Below, one piece after another: positions 7,748 through 15,304 of a stretch of 26,502 nt of DNA (positions are counted from its first letter, which is position 1; each line of letters starts with the position of its first letter). Origin of the DNA: Verrucomicrobiota bacterium (GTDB taxonomy: Bacteria > Verrucomicrobiota > Verrucomicrobiia > Limisphaerales > UBA1096). The translations under genes were made by a program, and so were the position numbers. Location of the stretch: positions 1 through 26,502 of the forward strand of contig JASLKI010000326.1 in NCBI GenBank assembly GCA_030747575.1. The letters run 5' to 3'. The notes below the pieces were generated by a model, which had not been told where the DNA came from, ran no database searches, and saw nothing but the letters and a program-made list of their open reading frames with translations.

Positions 7748-8799
7748 TTCACTTCCATTCCCGAGGCGCGAAGCAACGTTTCCTGCACGGCCAAATCGTG
7801 CTCGTACGACCAAGCCAACTTGGCCTCGCCGCGAATCACCCTGGCCAAGTCGGCAAACTCGCCATCGTAGCGGCCATTGCTTCGCGGCAACTTCACCTCA
7901 TGCGTCCCCCTGCCAAAACCGCCGTGCGCTTCAGTCAGGCTAAGCGTGAGCTTACCCTGCTCGATCGGGCGAATCTCGATTGCTCCCCTGTCGCCGGCGA
8001 TCTGAAACCTGCGCCGGGGAAACCCATGCGGGTCGCGATGGTTGCATCGAATCGTCGCCGTGGCGTTTTCGTACTCAAACACCGCCAGTTGATTGTCCGC
8101 CACACCGTCGCCCTGCGTGCGGCGCGTAAACGCGTGCACCTTGGCCGGCTTGCCCATTAGATGCACGACCGAGTCCACCATGTGGCAGGCCAACTCGAAC
8201 ATCCCCCCACCTGGGTATCGGCCCAACTCGCGACGCAGCGACCCCGAGGCCATCTTGCCCATCATCCCGTCAACCTCCATGATTTCCCCAAGCCAACCTT
8301 CGCGCACCGCCCGGTACATGAATTGAAACGCCGGATTGTAGCGCAGCATGTAGCCCATCTGCACTGTGACGCCCTTGCGCTTGGCCAAGAGGAGCAACTC
8401 GCGAAAGTCACCCAGCGTGATGCCACCCGGCTTGTCATGGTGTATGTGCAGGCCGGCACCGACCGCGCGCCTCGCTGCCGCGACCAGGTGCGGCACCTCG
8501 GTCTCAATGGCCACCGCCTGCAAGCCGGGGGTTGCCAGCAACTCCTCCTCCGACATTTGCTTCACGCCACGATAGGAGCCGCTGCCGGGAATCGGCGACT
8601 CGACCTCCTCTAGCGGTTGCGCCACCCCGACCAACTCAAAGTCACCGGAGAGCTTGCGGATCGCTGCCAGCTTGCCAGAAGCGTGCGAGTGGCGGCTGCC
8701 GAGCTGGCCAATCCTAATCCTTGGCTTGGCTCCCTTGGCAATGAACGGCATCGCCAACGCCGCGCTGGCGGAGGCTTGGAGGAATGATCTGCGTTGCAC
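7744..8799 (-). CDS. Tat-exported Gfo/Idh/MocA family oxidoreductase
   Basis: This 351-residue NAD(P)-dependent oxidoreductase-like protein has a twin-arginine leader (QRRSFLQASASAALA) directly after a GTG start, implying export with a bound cofactor. The Rossmann loop is IGQLGSRHSHASGK rather than the textbook GxGxxG. The usual EKP motif is DKPGG with Lys123 kept, and the usual DxxxH helix reads ELACHMVDSVVH, so both acidic positions are swapped Asp/Glu relative to common family members. It ends in a 4-nt GTGA overlap with the propeller/cytochrome c lipoprotein gene, so the two are translationally coupled and may act on the same substrate. The CTTGGCCAAG at 8380-8389 encodes LAK. The real reaction could be sugar or inositol oxidation; that is inference. 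Confidence 0.92.
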   Translation of the reverse strand: MQRRSFLQASASAALAMPFIAKGAKPRIRIGQLGSRHSHASGKLAAIRKLSGDFELVGVAQPLEEVESPIPGSGSYRGVKQMSEEELLATPGLQAVAIETEVPHLVAAARRAVGAGLHIHHDKPGGITLGDFRELLLLAKRKGVTVQMGYMLRYNPAFQFMYRAVREGWLGEIMEVDGMMGKMASGSLRRELGRYPGGGMFELACHMVDSVVHLMGKPAKVHAFTRRTQGDGVADNQLAVFEYENATATIRCNHRDPHGFPRRRFQIAGDRGAIEIRPIEQGKLTLSLTEAHGGFGRGTHEVKLPRSNGRYDGEFADLARVIRGEAKLAWSYEHDLAVQETLLRASGMEVK

Positions 8800-8910
8800 A
8801 CGGCGATTGGATGGGATTTCCCCGGCGCTGAAAACAAAAAAGTGCGCCCGGCAACAAACTCAAACTTGAAACTTCCCTCTTCAGGCAGCATGAACTCCCT
8901 CCGCTTTTGG

Positions 8911-8920
8911 CTTGGCCAAG
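8911..8920. repeat. CTTGGCCAAG palindrome in the ABC transporter upstream region
   Basis: An exact decamer ending 10 nt before the ATG of the ABC exporter, in the divergent region shared with the Gfo/Idh gene. A TTG at 8907 could extend the exporter frame through it, in which case it would be read as TGG CCA. This is one of two copies outside confident coding sequence. Confidence 0.75.
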
Positions 8921-8930
8921 CGCACGACTC

Positions 8931-10760
8931 ATGTCCCACGGGCACAGACACCTCAGCGAGAACGACCCAACGTTCACCGCAAAAAAACGCTCCACCACGG
9001 AGATCATCCGGCGCGTGAGCGTCTATCTTTGGCCGTACAAGTGGCTGGCGCTGGCCACGGTCGGCTGCGCCGTCCTGGCGCTGCTCTGTGCCTTTGCCTT
9101 CCCCCGGCTCACGCAATTTATCATCGACGACGTCATCGACAACAGGCAAACGGACAAGTTGACGCCGGTGATTTTACTGCTGCTGGGCGCGTTTTTTCTT
9201 CGAGATTTTTTCAACAGTGTCCGCATCCAGGTGAACAATCACTTCGAGCAAAATGTGGTGTTCGACATGCGGCGAGACGTGTACGGCCGACTGCAGCGGC
9301 TGCCGGTGAGTTACTATGACAAGCGCGCCTCGGGCGACCTGATGACGCGCGTGATCGAGGACGTCAACGCCGTCGAGCGGCTGCTCATCGACGGCACCGA
9401 GCAGGGTACCGTCGCCATCGTCAGCATCTTCGGCGTGTTGGCGATTTTGTTCGCCACCAACCCGGTACTTGCCAGCATCGCAATGATCCCGATCCCGCTC
9501 CTCGCCATCGGCGCGATGTGTTACACACTCACCGCGCACAGGCGCTACCGCAAGCAACGCCAGACCTCGAGCGCCATGAATGCCCTGCTGATGGACAACT
9601 TGCAGGGTGTCCGTGAAATCAAGGCGTTCGGCCGCGAAAAGCACGAAGACCAGCGCTTCACCGACCGCGCCGAGGCGATGCGCCAGAGCACGCTCACTAT
9701 CATGCGCGCCTGGGCGTTCTACAACCCGGCGATGAGTTTCATCGCCGCGAGCGGCACCAGCCTTGTGTTGTGGATCGGCGGCCGCCAGGTGATGAATAAC
9801 GACATGTCCGTCGGTGAACTGGTGGCGTTCCTGCTTTATCTCGCGCTGTTTTATGAGCCGATCGGCAAACTGCACGGGCTCAACCAAATGCTCCAAGCCG
9901 CCCGGGCCGGCGGCGAGCGGGTGTTCGACATCCTCGACGCCACGGAGGAGCGAAAGGACATCGCAGAGTCGAACCCACTGCCCGAGCCGGTGCGCGGCGA
10001 AATCGAGTTCCGCGAAGTGCACTTTGAGTACACCGAGGACAAGCCGGCGCTTCACGCCATCTCTCTCACGGCCAAGCCGGGGCAGATGACCGCGCTGGTC
10101 GGCCCGACCGGCGCTGGCAAATCGACGCTCGTCAACCTGCTGCCGGCTTTTTATGAGGCCACCGGCGGCACAATCACCATCGACGGGCAGGGCATCGCCA
10201 CGACCTCGCTCGAGTCGCTGCGCAAAAACATCTCCATCGTCAGCCAGGAACCGTTCCTGTTCAACGGTACCGTCGGCGAGAATATCGCGTACGGCAACCT
10301 CGACGCTGACGCTGGAAAAATCACCGGGGCCGCGAAGGCCGCCAACTGTTTTGAGTTCATCAACGAGTTGACCGAAGGCTTTGACACCAAGGTTGGCGAA
10401 CGTGGTGTGCGACTCAGCGTTGGCGAGAAGCAACGTATCAGCATCGCCCGCGCCCTACTCAAAGACTCGCCGATCCTCATCCTCGACGAGGCTACAGCTA
10501 GTGTCGATACCGCCACCGAACGGCTAATTCAGCAGGCCCTCGAGCGGCTGATGGCCGGTCGCACGACGTTTGTCATCGCACACCGCCTGAGCACGATCCG
10601 GAAGGCCGACCAGATTCTCGTTCTGAAACACGGCCACATCACAGAGCGAGGCACGCACGACGAACTCGTCGGACAACAGGGCCTCTACGCGCGGTTGGCC
10701 CGCATCCAAAATACCACATTCATCGAGGAGAGCTTCGAAAAACTCGAGCCCGCTACTTGA
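8931..10760 (+). CDS. ABC exporter, fused permease and ATPase (MsbA-like)
   Basis: This 609-residue half-transporter has an N-terminal transmembrane domain (about residues 25-320, six hydrophobic segments) and a C-terminal nucleotide-binding domain. Walker A GPTGAGKS is at 391-398, the Q-loop lies in VSQEPFLFNG, the signature reads LSVGEKQR (495-502, instead of LSGGQ), Walker B is LILDEA and the H-loop is IAHRLS. It should work as a homodimer exporting a lipid or other amphiphile across the inner membrane; the lipid A flippase MsbA is one relative, but the substrate is not determinable. The ATG at 8931 was chosen over an upstream in-frame TTG (8907). The stop is 4 nt before rdgB, so the two are cotranscribed. 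Confidence 0.93.
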   Translation: MSHGHRHLSENDPTFTAKKRSTTEIIRRVSVYLWPYKWLALATVGCAVLALLCAFAFPRLTQFIIDDVIDNRQTDKLTPVILLLLGAFFLRDFFNSVRIQVNNHFEQNVVFDMRRDVYGRLQRLPVSYYDKRASGDLMTRVIEDVNAVERLLIDGTEQGTVAIVSIFGVLAILFATNPVLASIAMIPIPLLAIGAMCYTLTAHRRYRKQRQTSSAMNALLMDNLQGVREIKAFGREKHEDQRFTDRAEAMRQSTLTIMRAWAFYNPAMSFIAASGTSLVLWIGGRQVMNNDMSVGELVAFLLYLALFYEPIGKLHGLNQMLQAARAGGERVFDILDATEERKDIAESNPLPEPVRGEIEFREVHFEYTEDKPALHAISLTAKPGQMTALVGPTGAGKSTLVNLLPAFYEATGGTITIDGQGIATTSLESLRKNISIVSQEPFLFNGTVGENIAYGNLDADAGKITGAAKAANCFEFINELTEGFDTKVGERGVRLSVGEKQRISIARALLKDSPILILDEATASVDTATERLIQQALERLMAGRTTFVIAHRLSTIRKADQILVLKHGHITERGTHDELVGQQGLYARLARIQNTTFIEESFEKLEPAT

Positions 10761-10764
10761 CGGC

Positions 10765-11373
10765 ATGCCCACCCTCCTCATCGCCAGCCGCAACACGCAC
10801 AAGGCCGGAGAAATCGCCGCGATTCTGGGCGATAATTTTACCGTGCGAACTTTGGACAAGTTCCCCGCCGCCCCAGAGGTTATTGAGGACGGCGACACCT
10901 TCGTAGCCAACGCCGTTAAAAAGGCCACGGAGATCGCCGCTTGGCTTGGCAGCCAGGCGCGGCCCGATTTGGTGTTGGCGGACGACTCCGGACTGGAGGT
11001 CGACGCGCTCGACGGCGCGCCGGGCGTCCTCTCCGCGCGATACGCCGGCGGCGACGATAACGCACCCGACGACGCGAACAACGCCAAGTTGCTGCGCGAA
11101 TTAGCCGACGTCCTCGACGACAATCGAGGTGCGCAATTTCACTGTGTGCTGGCGCTGGTCGCGCTTGACCAAGCGGCGGAAGTCAGGATATTCGAGGGCA
11201 TTTGCCGTGGCAGGATTGCCCAAGCGCAGGCTGGCCAAGGCGGCTTCGGCTACGATCCGCTGTTCGTTCCGGACGGCCACGAACTCAGCTTCGCCGAGCT
11301 TGGCCGCGAGGTAAAAAACACCATCAGCCACCGCGCCCGCGCCCTGGCCAAGCTGGCCGAATACTTCAGGTAA
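10765..11373 (+). CDS. rdgB: XTP/dITP diphosphatase (HAM1/RdgB family)
   Basis: This 202-residue full-length member of the HAM1 family hydrolyses non-canonical purine triphosphates (ITP, dITP, XTP) to monophosphates and so keeps them out of nucleic acids. The family signatures are in order: SRNTHK near the N-terminus, VLADDSGLEVDAL in the middle, GGFGYDPLF and the C-terminal SHRARAL. It starts 4 nt after the ABC exporter stop. A one-mismatch palindrome copy, CGCTTGACCAAGCG, is at 11162-11175. Its convergent neighbour, the SLC13-type transporter gene, ends 12 bp away, and I see no clear terminator in the gap. Confidence 0.95.
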   Translation: MPTLLIASRNTHKAGEIAAILGDNFTVRTLDKFPAAPEVIEDGDTFVANAVKKATEIAAWLGSQARPDLVLADDSGLEVDALDGAPGVLSARYAGGDDNAPDDANNAKLLRELADVLDDNRGAQFHCVLALVALDQAAEVRIFEGICRGRIAQAQAGQGGFGYDPLFVPDGHELSFAELGREVKNTISHRARALAKLAEYFR

Positions 11374-11385
11374 GGTTGAGCCGCC

Positions 11386-13257
11386 TCACAAACCCCACAC
11401 TAGGGGAACCATCAGCCAGACCAAAAAGCCCATGATCAGCGTCAGGCCAAGCCCGGCCTTGAGGTAATCGGTGAAGCGGTATTTGCCGGGGCCGGACACG
11501 AGGATGCAAGCCGGCTCGAACGGCGCGATAAACGACGACGACGCCCCGAGCATCACCGCGATGGCGAACGTCTGCCCGCTGACACCGAGCGTACCGGCCA
11601 TCTGCATCGCAACCGGCAGCACCACCAGCGCGGCGGCGACGTTGGACATCGTCTGCGTCAGCAACATCGTCAGCAGGATGAACCCGGCAAGTACAGTGCG
11701 GGGATTTTCCGAGATGCTTTGGATGCCGCCGGCAAGCCATTCGGCTGTGCCGGATTCGCGCATCGCCGCGCCGAACGCCGTCATGCCACCGATGACAATG
11801 AGCACGCGCCAGTCGATCACTTCGTACACTTTCTGCATCGTAATGCAACGGGTCGCCACCGTGAGCGCGGCGGCGCTCAAAAAACAAATCGGCAGCGGCG
11901 CCAAGCCGAAGCCCCCTGCAATCACAGCCAAAGCGAAAAAACCCAGCGCACGAAATCCTTTTTGACGACGATCCGTACTCGGCACCTCGGTGGCATCCAG
12001 AAACACGAGGTTGGTGTCATGCTGAAGTGACTGGAGTCGTTCCTCAGTGCCCTGCACTAGCAACAGATCCCCGGCGCGCAACCGCATGACGCCGAGTTTG
12101 CGACCAAGCGACTGGCCATGGCGGTAAATCGCCAGCACCGCAAGGCCGAACCGCTGACGGAACTCGGTCTCCTTGAGCGTGCGGCGAATGAGTGTGGACT
12201 TTGGCGTAATAAGCAACTCGGCAATCTTCACCTCCTCAGTCTGCAAAGCCTCGTCCTCCAGCTTGGTCTCGGCGTGAATCTCGATGCCGCTGGCGTCCTT
12301 GACCGCCATCAAGTCCTCCATGCTGCCGGAGACCAGCAGTACGTCACCCTCTTCGATGACAGATCGGGTGCTTGGGACAAAGCTGCGTTTCTTGCGCAGA
12401 ACCTTCACGATGCGAAACTCCATCTCCGCCAGCGACGACTCGAACACGCGCTGGCCGATCAGCCTCGAGCCCGGCATCACCACGATCTCGGAGTGGTACT
12501 CGCGTATGTTGAAACCCTCCGCGAGGCTCTCGTCGGGATAATCCGGAAGCAATCGGCGCCCAAAAAGCATCAGGTAGACTATGCCCACGCCCATAATCAA
12601 AAGGCCAACCGGCGTGATCTCAAACAAGCCAAGCGGCTTGTAAATTTTAAGATTATTCGACTCGGCGTACTGCAGATAATCGGCAGAATCTTTTGTACCG
12701 TCGCCGTTCAAGTCGGTACCGCCGTCGGCCATCCACTCGTCCAGGTCGATCTGGTACTGCTTGGCAATCTCGCCGCTGACGGCGACATTGGTTGAGGTGC
12801 CAATGAGCGTACAGGTGCCGCCGAGTATCGACGCAAAACAAACCGGCATCAGGAGCTTCGACGGGCTAGTCTTGAGCTTGCGCGCGATGGACATCGTTGG
12901 GCCGATGAAGAGCGACGTGACCGCCGTGTTGTTCATGAACCCCGACAAGCCGCCCACCACCGACATGGTCGTCAGTTGAAGCTTATTGACACTGCCGCCC
13001 GCAACCCGAAGTAGCCAGGCGGAGACAAGATCGAGCACGCGCCCCTCGAGTAGCGCGCCGTTGATCACAAAGATCGAGCCAAGGATGATGATGATCTGCG
13101 AGCTAAAACCGGCGAACGCCTCTGTAGGCTCGAGAATACCAGTAAGCACCAGCGCCAGTAGGAGAAAAATCGTGACCAAATCCACCGGCAACGCACGCGT
13201 GGCAAAGAGCCCCACAGCAACCACCAGCAGCCCAAGTACGATAATTTTAGGATCCAT
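11386..13257 (-). CDS. SLC13/DASS-type transporter with two RCK_C domains and an EF-hand-like loop
   Basis: This 623-residue polytopic membrane protein has two halves of hydrophobic helices (about 1-240 and 425-623) separated by a cytoplasmic region with two TrkA-C/RCK_C-like repeats (about 265-345 and 350-425). The second motif of the transport domain is visible as QTMSNVAAALVVLPVA, and an equivalent FMNNTAVTSLFIGP lies in the first half. Such proteins move sulfate, dicarboxylates or other anions, often Na+-coupled; sulfate would suit the sulfatases nearby, but this is inference. Residues 182-193 read DLNGDGTKDSAD, a perfect D-x-N-x-DG-x-x-D-x-x-D calcium loop like those in dockerins, in the loop before the helix GLFEITPVGLL. 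That insertion is unusual. Confidence 0.92.
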   Translation of the reverse strand: MDPKIIVLGLLVVAVGLFATRALPVDLVTIFLLLALVLTGILEPTEAFAGFSSQIIIILGSIFVINGALLEGRVLDLVSAWLLRVAGGSVNKLQLTTMSVVGGLSGFMNNTAVTSLFIGPTMSIARKLKTSPSKLLMPVCFASILGGTCTLIGTSTNVAVSGEIAKQYQIDLDEWMADGGTDLNGDGTKDSADYLQYAESNNLKIYKPLGLFEITPVGLLIMGVGIVYLMLFGRRLLPDYPDESLAEGFNIREYHSEIVVMPGSRLIGQRVFESSLAEMEFRIVKVLRKKRSFVPSTRSVIEEGDVLLVSGSMEDLMAVKDASGIEIHAETKLEDEALQTEEVKIAELLITPKSTLIRRTLKETEFRQRFGLAVLAIYRHGQSLGRKLGVMRLRAGDLLLVQGTEERLQSLQHDTNLVFLDATEVPSTDRRQKGFRALGFFALAVIAGGFGLAPLPICFLSAAALTVATRCITMQKVYEVIDWRVLIVIGGMTAFGAAMRESGTAEWLAGGIQSISENPRTVLAGFILLTMLLTQTMSNVAAALVVLPVAMQMAGTLGVSGQTFAIAVMLGASSSFIAPFEPACILVSGPGKYRFTDYLKAGLGLTLIMGFLVWLMVPLVWGL

Positions 13258-13273
13258 GCCTCAGTTTCTTCTT

Positions 13274-13321
13274 CGGACGCACGCTTCGCTAGTGCAAAGC
13301 GCCCGTCCGGGCAATGTTTTT
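13274..13321 (+). promoter_or_regulatory. Possible leader hairpin between divergent SLC13 and enolase-superfamily genes
   Basis: CGGACG (13274-13279) pairs with CGTCCG (13304-13309), and inside it GCTT (13283-13286) pairs with AAGC (13297-13300). A TTTTT run is at 13317-13321. It lies in the 134-bp region between two divergent genes, so on the plus strand it would be in the leader of the downstream enzyme gene and could be an attenuator. It might equally be a leftover terminator or a leader element of the opposite gene. Confidence 0.3.
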
Positions 13322-13391
13322 GTCACCGCTTGACCAGGCGCATTCGCGAGTTGATTTCAGCCCCGCAAGCGTCAATCCTCCCCAAGCGCTC

Positions 13392-14495
13392 ATGGAGATC
13401 AGCAAAATCAGTGTATTTCAGGTTGACTTACCCCTGCACGAGGGCAGCTACAACTGGTCTGGCAACAAGTCGGTACAGGTTTTTGACAGCACAGTCGTGC
13501 GGATCGAGACCGACGAGGGCATAATCGGCCACGGTGAAGTCTGCCCGCTTGGCGCGGTTTATCTGCCAGCCTACGCCGAGGGCGCTCGCGCCGGCATCCA
13601 AGTGCTTGCGCCAGCGCTGCTAGGCCAGGACCCAACGCAATTGGTCAAGCTCAACCGACACATGGACGCCACGCTCAAGGGCCATCCCTACGTCAAATCG
13701 GCCATCGACATGGCCTGCTGGGATATCCTTGGACAAGCAACCGGGCAACCGGTTTCCAACCTGCTCGGTGGCCGCTACGGCGACGACTTCCTGCTGTACC
13801 GTGCCATCTCACAGGAAGCCCCCGAGGCGATGGCCGGCAAAGTCGCCGGTTACCGCGCCGAGGGCTATCGCAAATTTCAGCTCAAGGTCGGCGGCGATCC
13901 GGAAACTGATATCGAACGCATCCGGGCCGTCTCGGCGGAATTGCAACGGGGCGACGTGCTCATCGCCGACGCCAACACCGGCTGGCTCATGCACCAGGCC
14001 GCGCGAGTCGTTCGCGCCGTAAAGGACATCGACGTTTACATCGAGCAACCGTGTGAGACATTTGAGGAATGTTACTCGATCCGGAAGATGACCGATCACC
14101 CGTTCGTCCTCGACGAGAGCATCGACGGACTGCCGATCCTGCTCCGAGCCAACAGCCTGCAGGCGATGGACGTCGTGAACATCAAGATTAGCAAATTCGG
14201 CGGACTGACCAAGGCTCGCCAAGCGCGCGACCTCTGTGTGTCGCTCGGCATCGCGATGACCATCGAGGACAGTTGGGGCGGTGACATCATCACAGCGGCG
14301 ATTTCGCACTTGGCCCACAGCACCCCGACCGAGCTGCTTTTCTCGTCCACCGACTTCAACAGCTACGTCACCATCTCGAACGCCAATGATGCTCCCCAAA
14401 GAAATAACGGCCGACTGGCAGCCTCCACCACCCCCGGTCTCGGCATCACTCCCAAAATGGAGGTGCTTGGCCAAGCGGTGTTTGAAGTCAACTAG
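13392..14495 (+). CDS. Enolase-superfamily enzyme, cis-3-hydroxy-L-proline dehydratase / proline-betaine epimerase type
   Basis: This 367-residue member of the mandelate racemase/muconate lactonizing subgroup abstracts an alpha proton from a carboxylate using Mg2+. Candidate catalytic Lys165 is in KFQLKVGG and Lys265 in IKISKFGG. Metal ligands fit D193 (ADANTGW), E218 (IEQPCE) and D241 or E242 (VLDESIDG). The start MEISKISVFQVDLPL and the end TTPGLGITPKMEVLG match the cis-3-hydroxyproline dehydratase and hydroxyproline-betaine epimerase branch. The ATG at 13392 was chosen over an in-frame ATG at 13314, which adds an unconserved tail. No Shine-Dalgarno is visible. It would let the cell use hydroxyproline- or betaine-like compounds. 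The stop shares CTAG with the convergent ThuA-like gene; CTTGGCCAAG at 14466-14475 encodes LGQ. Confidence 0.88.
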   Translation: MEISKISVFQVDLPLHEGSYNWSGNKSVQVFDSTVVRIETDEGIIGHGEVCPLGAVYLPAYAEGARAGIQVLAPALLGQDPTQLVKLNRHMDATLKGHPYVKSAIDMACWDILGQATGQPVSNLLGGRYGDDFLLYRAISQEAPEAMAGKVAGYRAEGYRKFQLKVGGDPETDIERIRAVSAELQRGDVLIADANTGWLMHQAARVVRAVKDIDVYIEQPCETFEECYSIRKMTDHPFVLDESIDGLPILLRANSLQAMDVVNIKISKFGGLTKARQARDLCVSLGIAMTIEDSWGGDIITAAISHLAHSTPTELLFSSTDFNSYVTISNANDAPQRNNGRLAASTTPGLGITPKMEVLGQAVFEVN

Positions 14496-15262
14496 TCCTC
14501 CAACTCACCTGATGCCCAGAGCAGGCCGCGAGCGACCAGCTTGAGAAATACCGGATCACTGAAGGTGGCATCGGAATGGCCGTAGGTCGTGCCGAAGACA
14601 CGAGCTTTGCCATACTGATTCGTCCAAGCCACCGCGTATTCCTTACCATCACGCTCGCTCTTAGAAGTGGCCAGGGCCCTGGCTTTCGGCCACATCTTTT
14701 CAATCACGTACAACTCATCCTTCGGTGTCACCCAATCCTCCGGCATGCCCTTCAGGATCGGGTGCTTCAAAGCAACCTTCTTAACCGGATAACGACTTTG
14801 ATGCTCATGACGGCGACTGGTCACACCAATAAACTGGCGCCAGTCGTCGGTTTTGGACGCGCGGTAGGTGTGCATTGCGCAGTGAATCACCACCGCGGGC
14901 ACGCCTTCCTTATGGGCGCGGGTGATACTACGGATGTAACCCTCATCAACCGTGTTGGCAAAGCACTCGTTATGCACCACCACGTCGTAGCCCTTGGCCC
15001 AGCCGGCATCGCTATAAAGATCAATCTTGGCCTTGGTTCCAGTGCCGCCTTCGTTGACCACCTTCCACTCAACCTTGGCCTCCTTAGCCACACCCTCTAT
15101 CAACGCCTTGCTTTGGAACTTATAGTTGTGACAGCAACCGCCGGTGACCAGCAATGCCCTCACTGGTTTTTGCTTTTCCTCCGCTTGTGCAGATACCAAG
15201 CCAACCACGGCCACCAAAGTTAAAGCCCGAGTTAAACAGGAAGTAATCATTTGTCTATTCAT
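14492..15262 (-). CDS. Secreted ThuA-like domain protein
   Basis: This 256-residue protein has a signal peptide (about 1-27, ending VSAQA) and a single ThuA domain, a class I glutamine amidotransferase-like fold. Recognisable parts are LLVTGGCCHNYKFQSK at the first strand, YDVVVHNECFAN, the GVPAVVIHCAMHTYR region, HPILKGMPEDW, and the closing GRVFGTTYGHSDATFSDP type segment. ThuA-family proteins are linked with trehalose and other sugar metabolism, but the biochemical activity of the secreted PVC forms is not established. A second ATG at 15250 is possible. It lies 42 bp downstream of a sulfatase on the same strand and ends inside the CTAG shared with the enolase-superfamily gene. Confidence 0.9.
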   Translation of the reverse strand: MNRQMITSCLTRALTLVAVVGLVSAQAEEKQKPVRALLVTGGCCHNYKFQSKALIEGVAKEAKVEWKVVNEGGTGTKAKIDLYSDAGWAKGYDVVVHNECFANTVDEGYIRSITRAHKEGVPAVVIHCAMHTYRASKTDDWRQFIGVTSRRHEHQSRYPVKKVALKHPILKGMPEDWVTPKDELYVIEKMWPKARALATSKSERDGKEYAVAWTNQYGKARVFGTTYGHSDATFSDPVFLKLVARGLLWASGELED

Positions 15263-15304
15263 GACGCAGCCGCAGCCTGCCCCATCAACACGTCCGCGTC
15301 AGGT

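Noticed and set aside
9174..10433. Long antisense open frame (419 codons) on the minus strand across the ABC exporter
   Set aside because: It lies wholly opposite a well-supported ABC transporter, has no recognisable motif and a composition typical of GC-rich shadow frames.
11719..12795. Plus-strand open frames opposite the SLC13 transporter
   Set aside because: They mirror the membrane protein gene and carry no motif; the transporter frame is fully supported.
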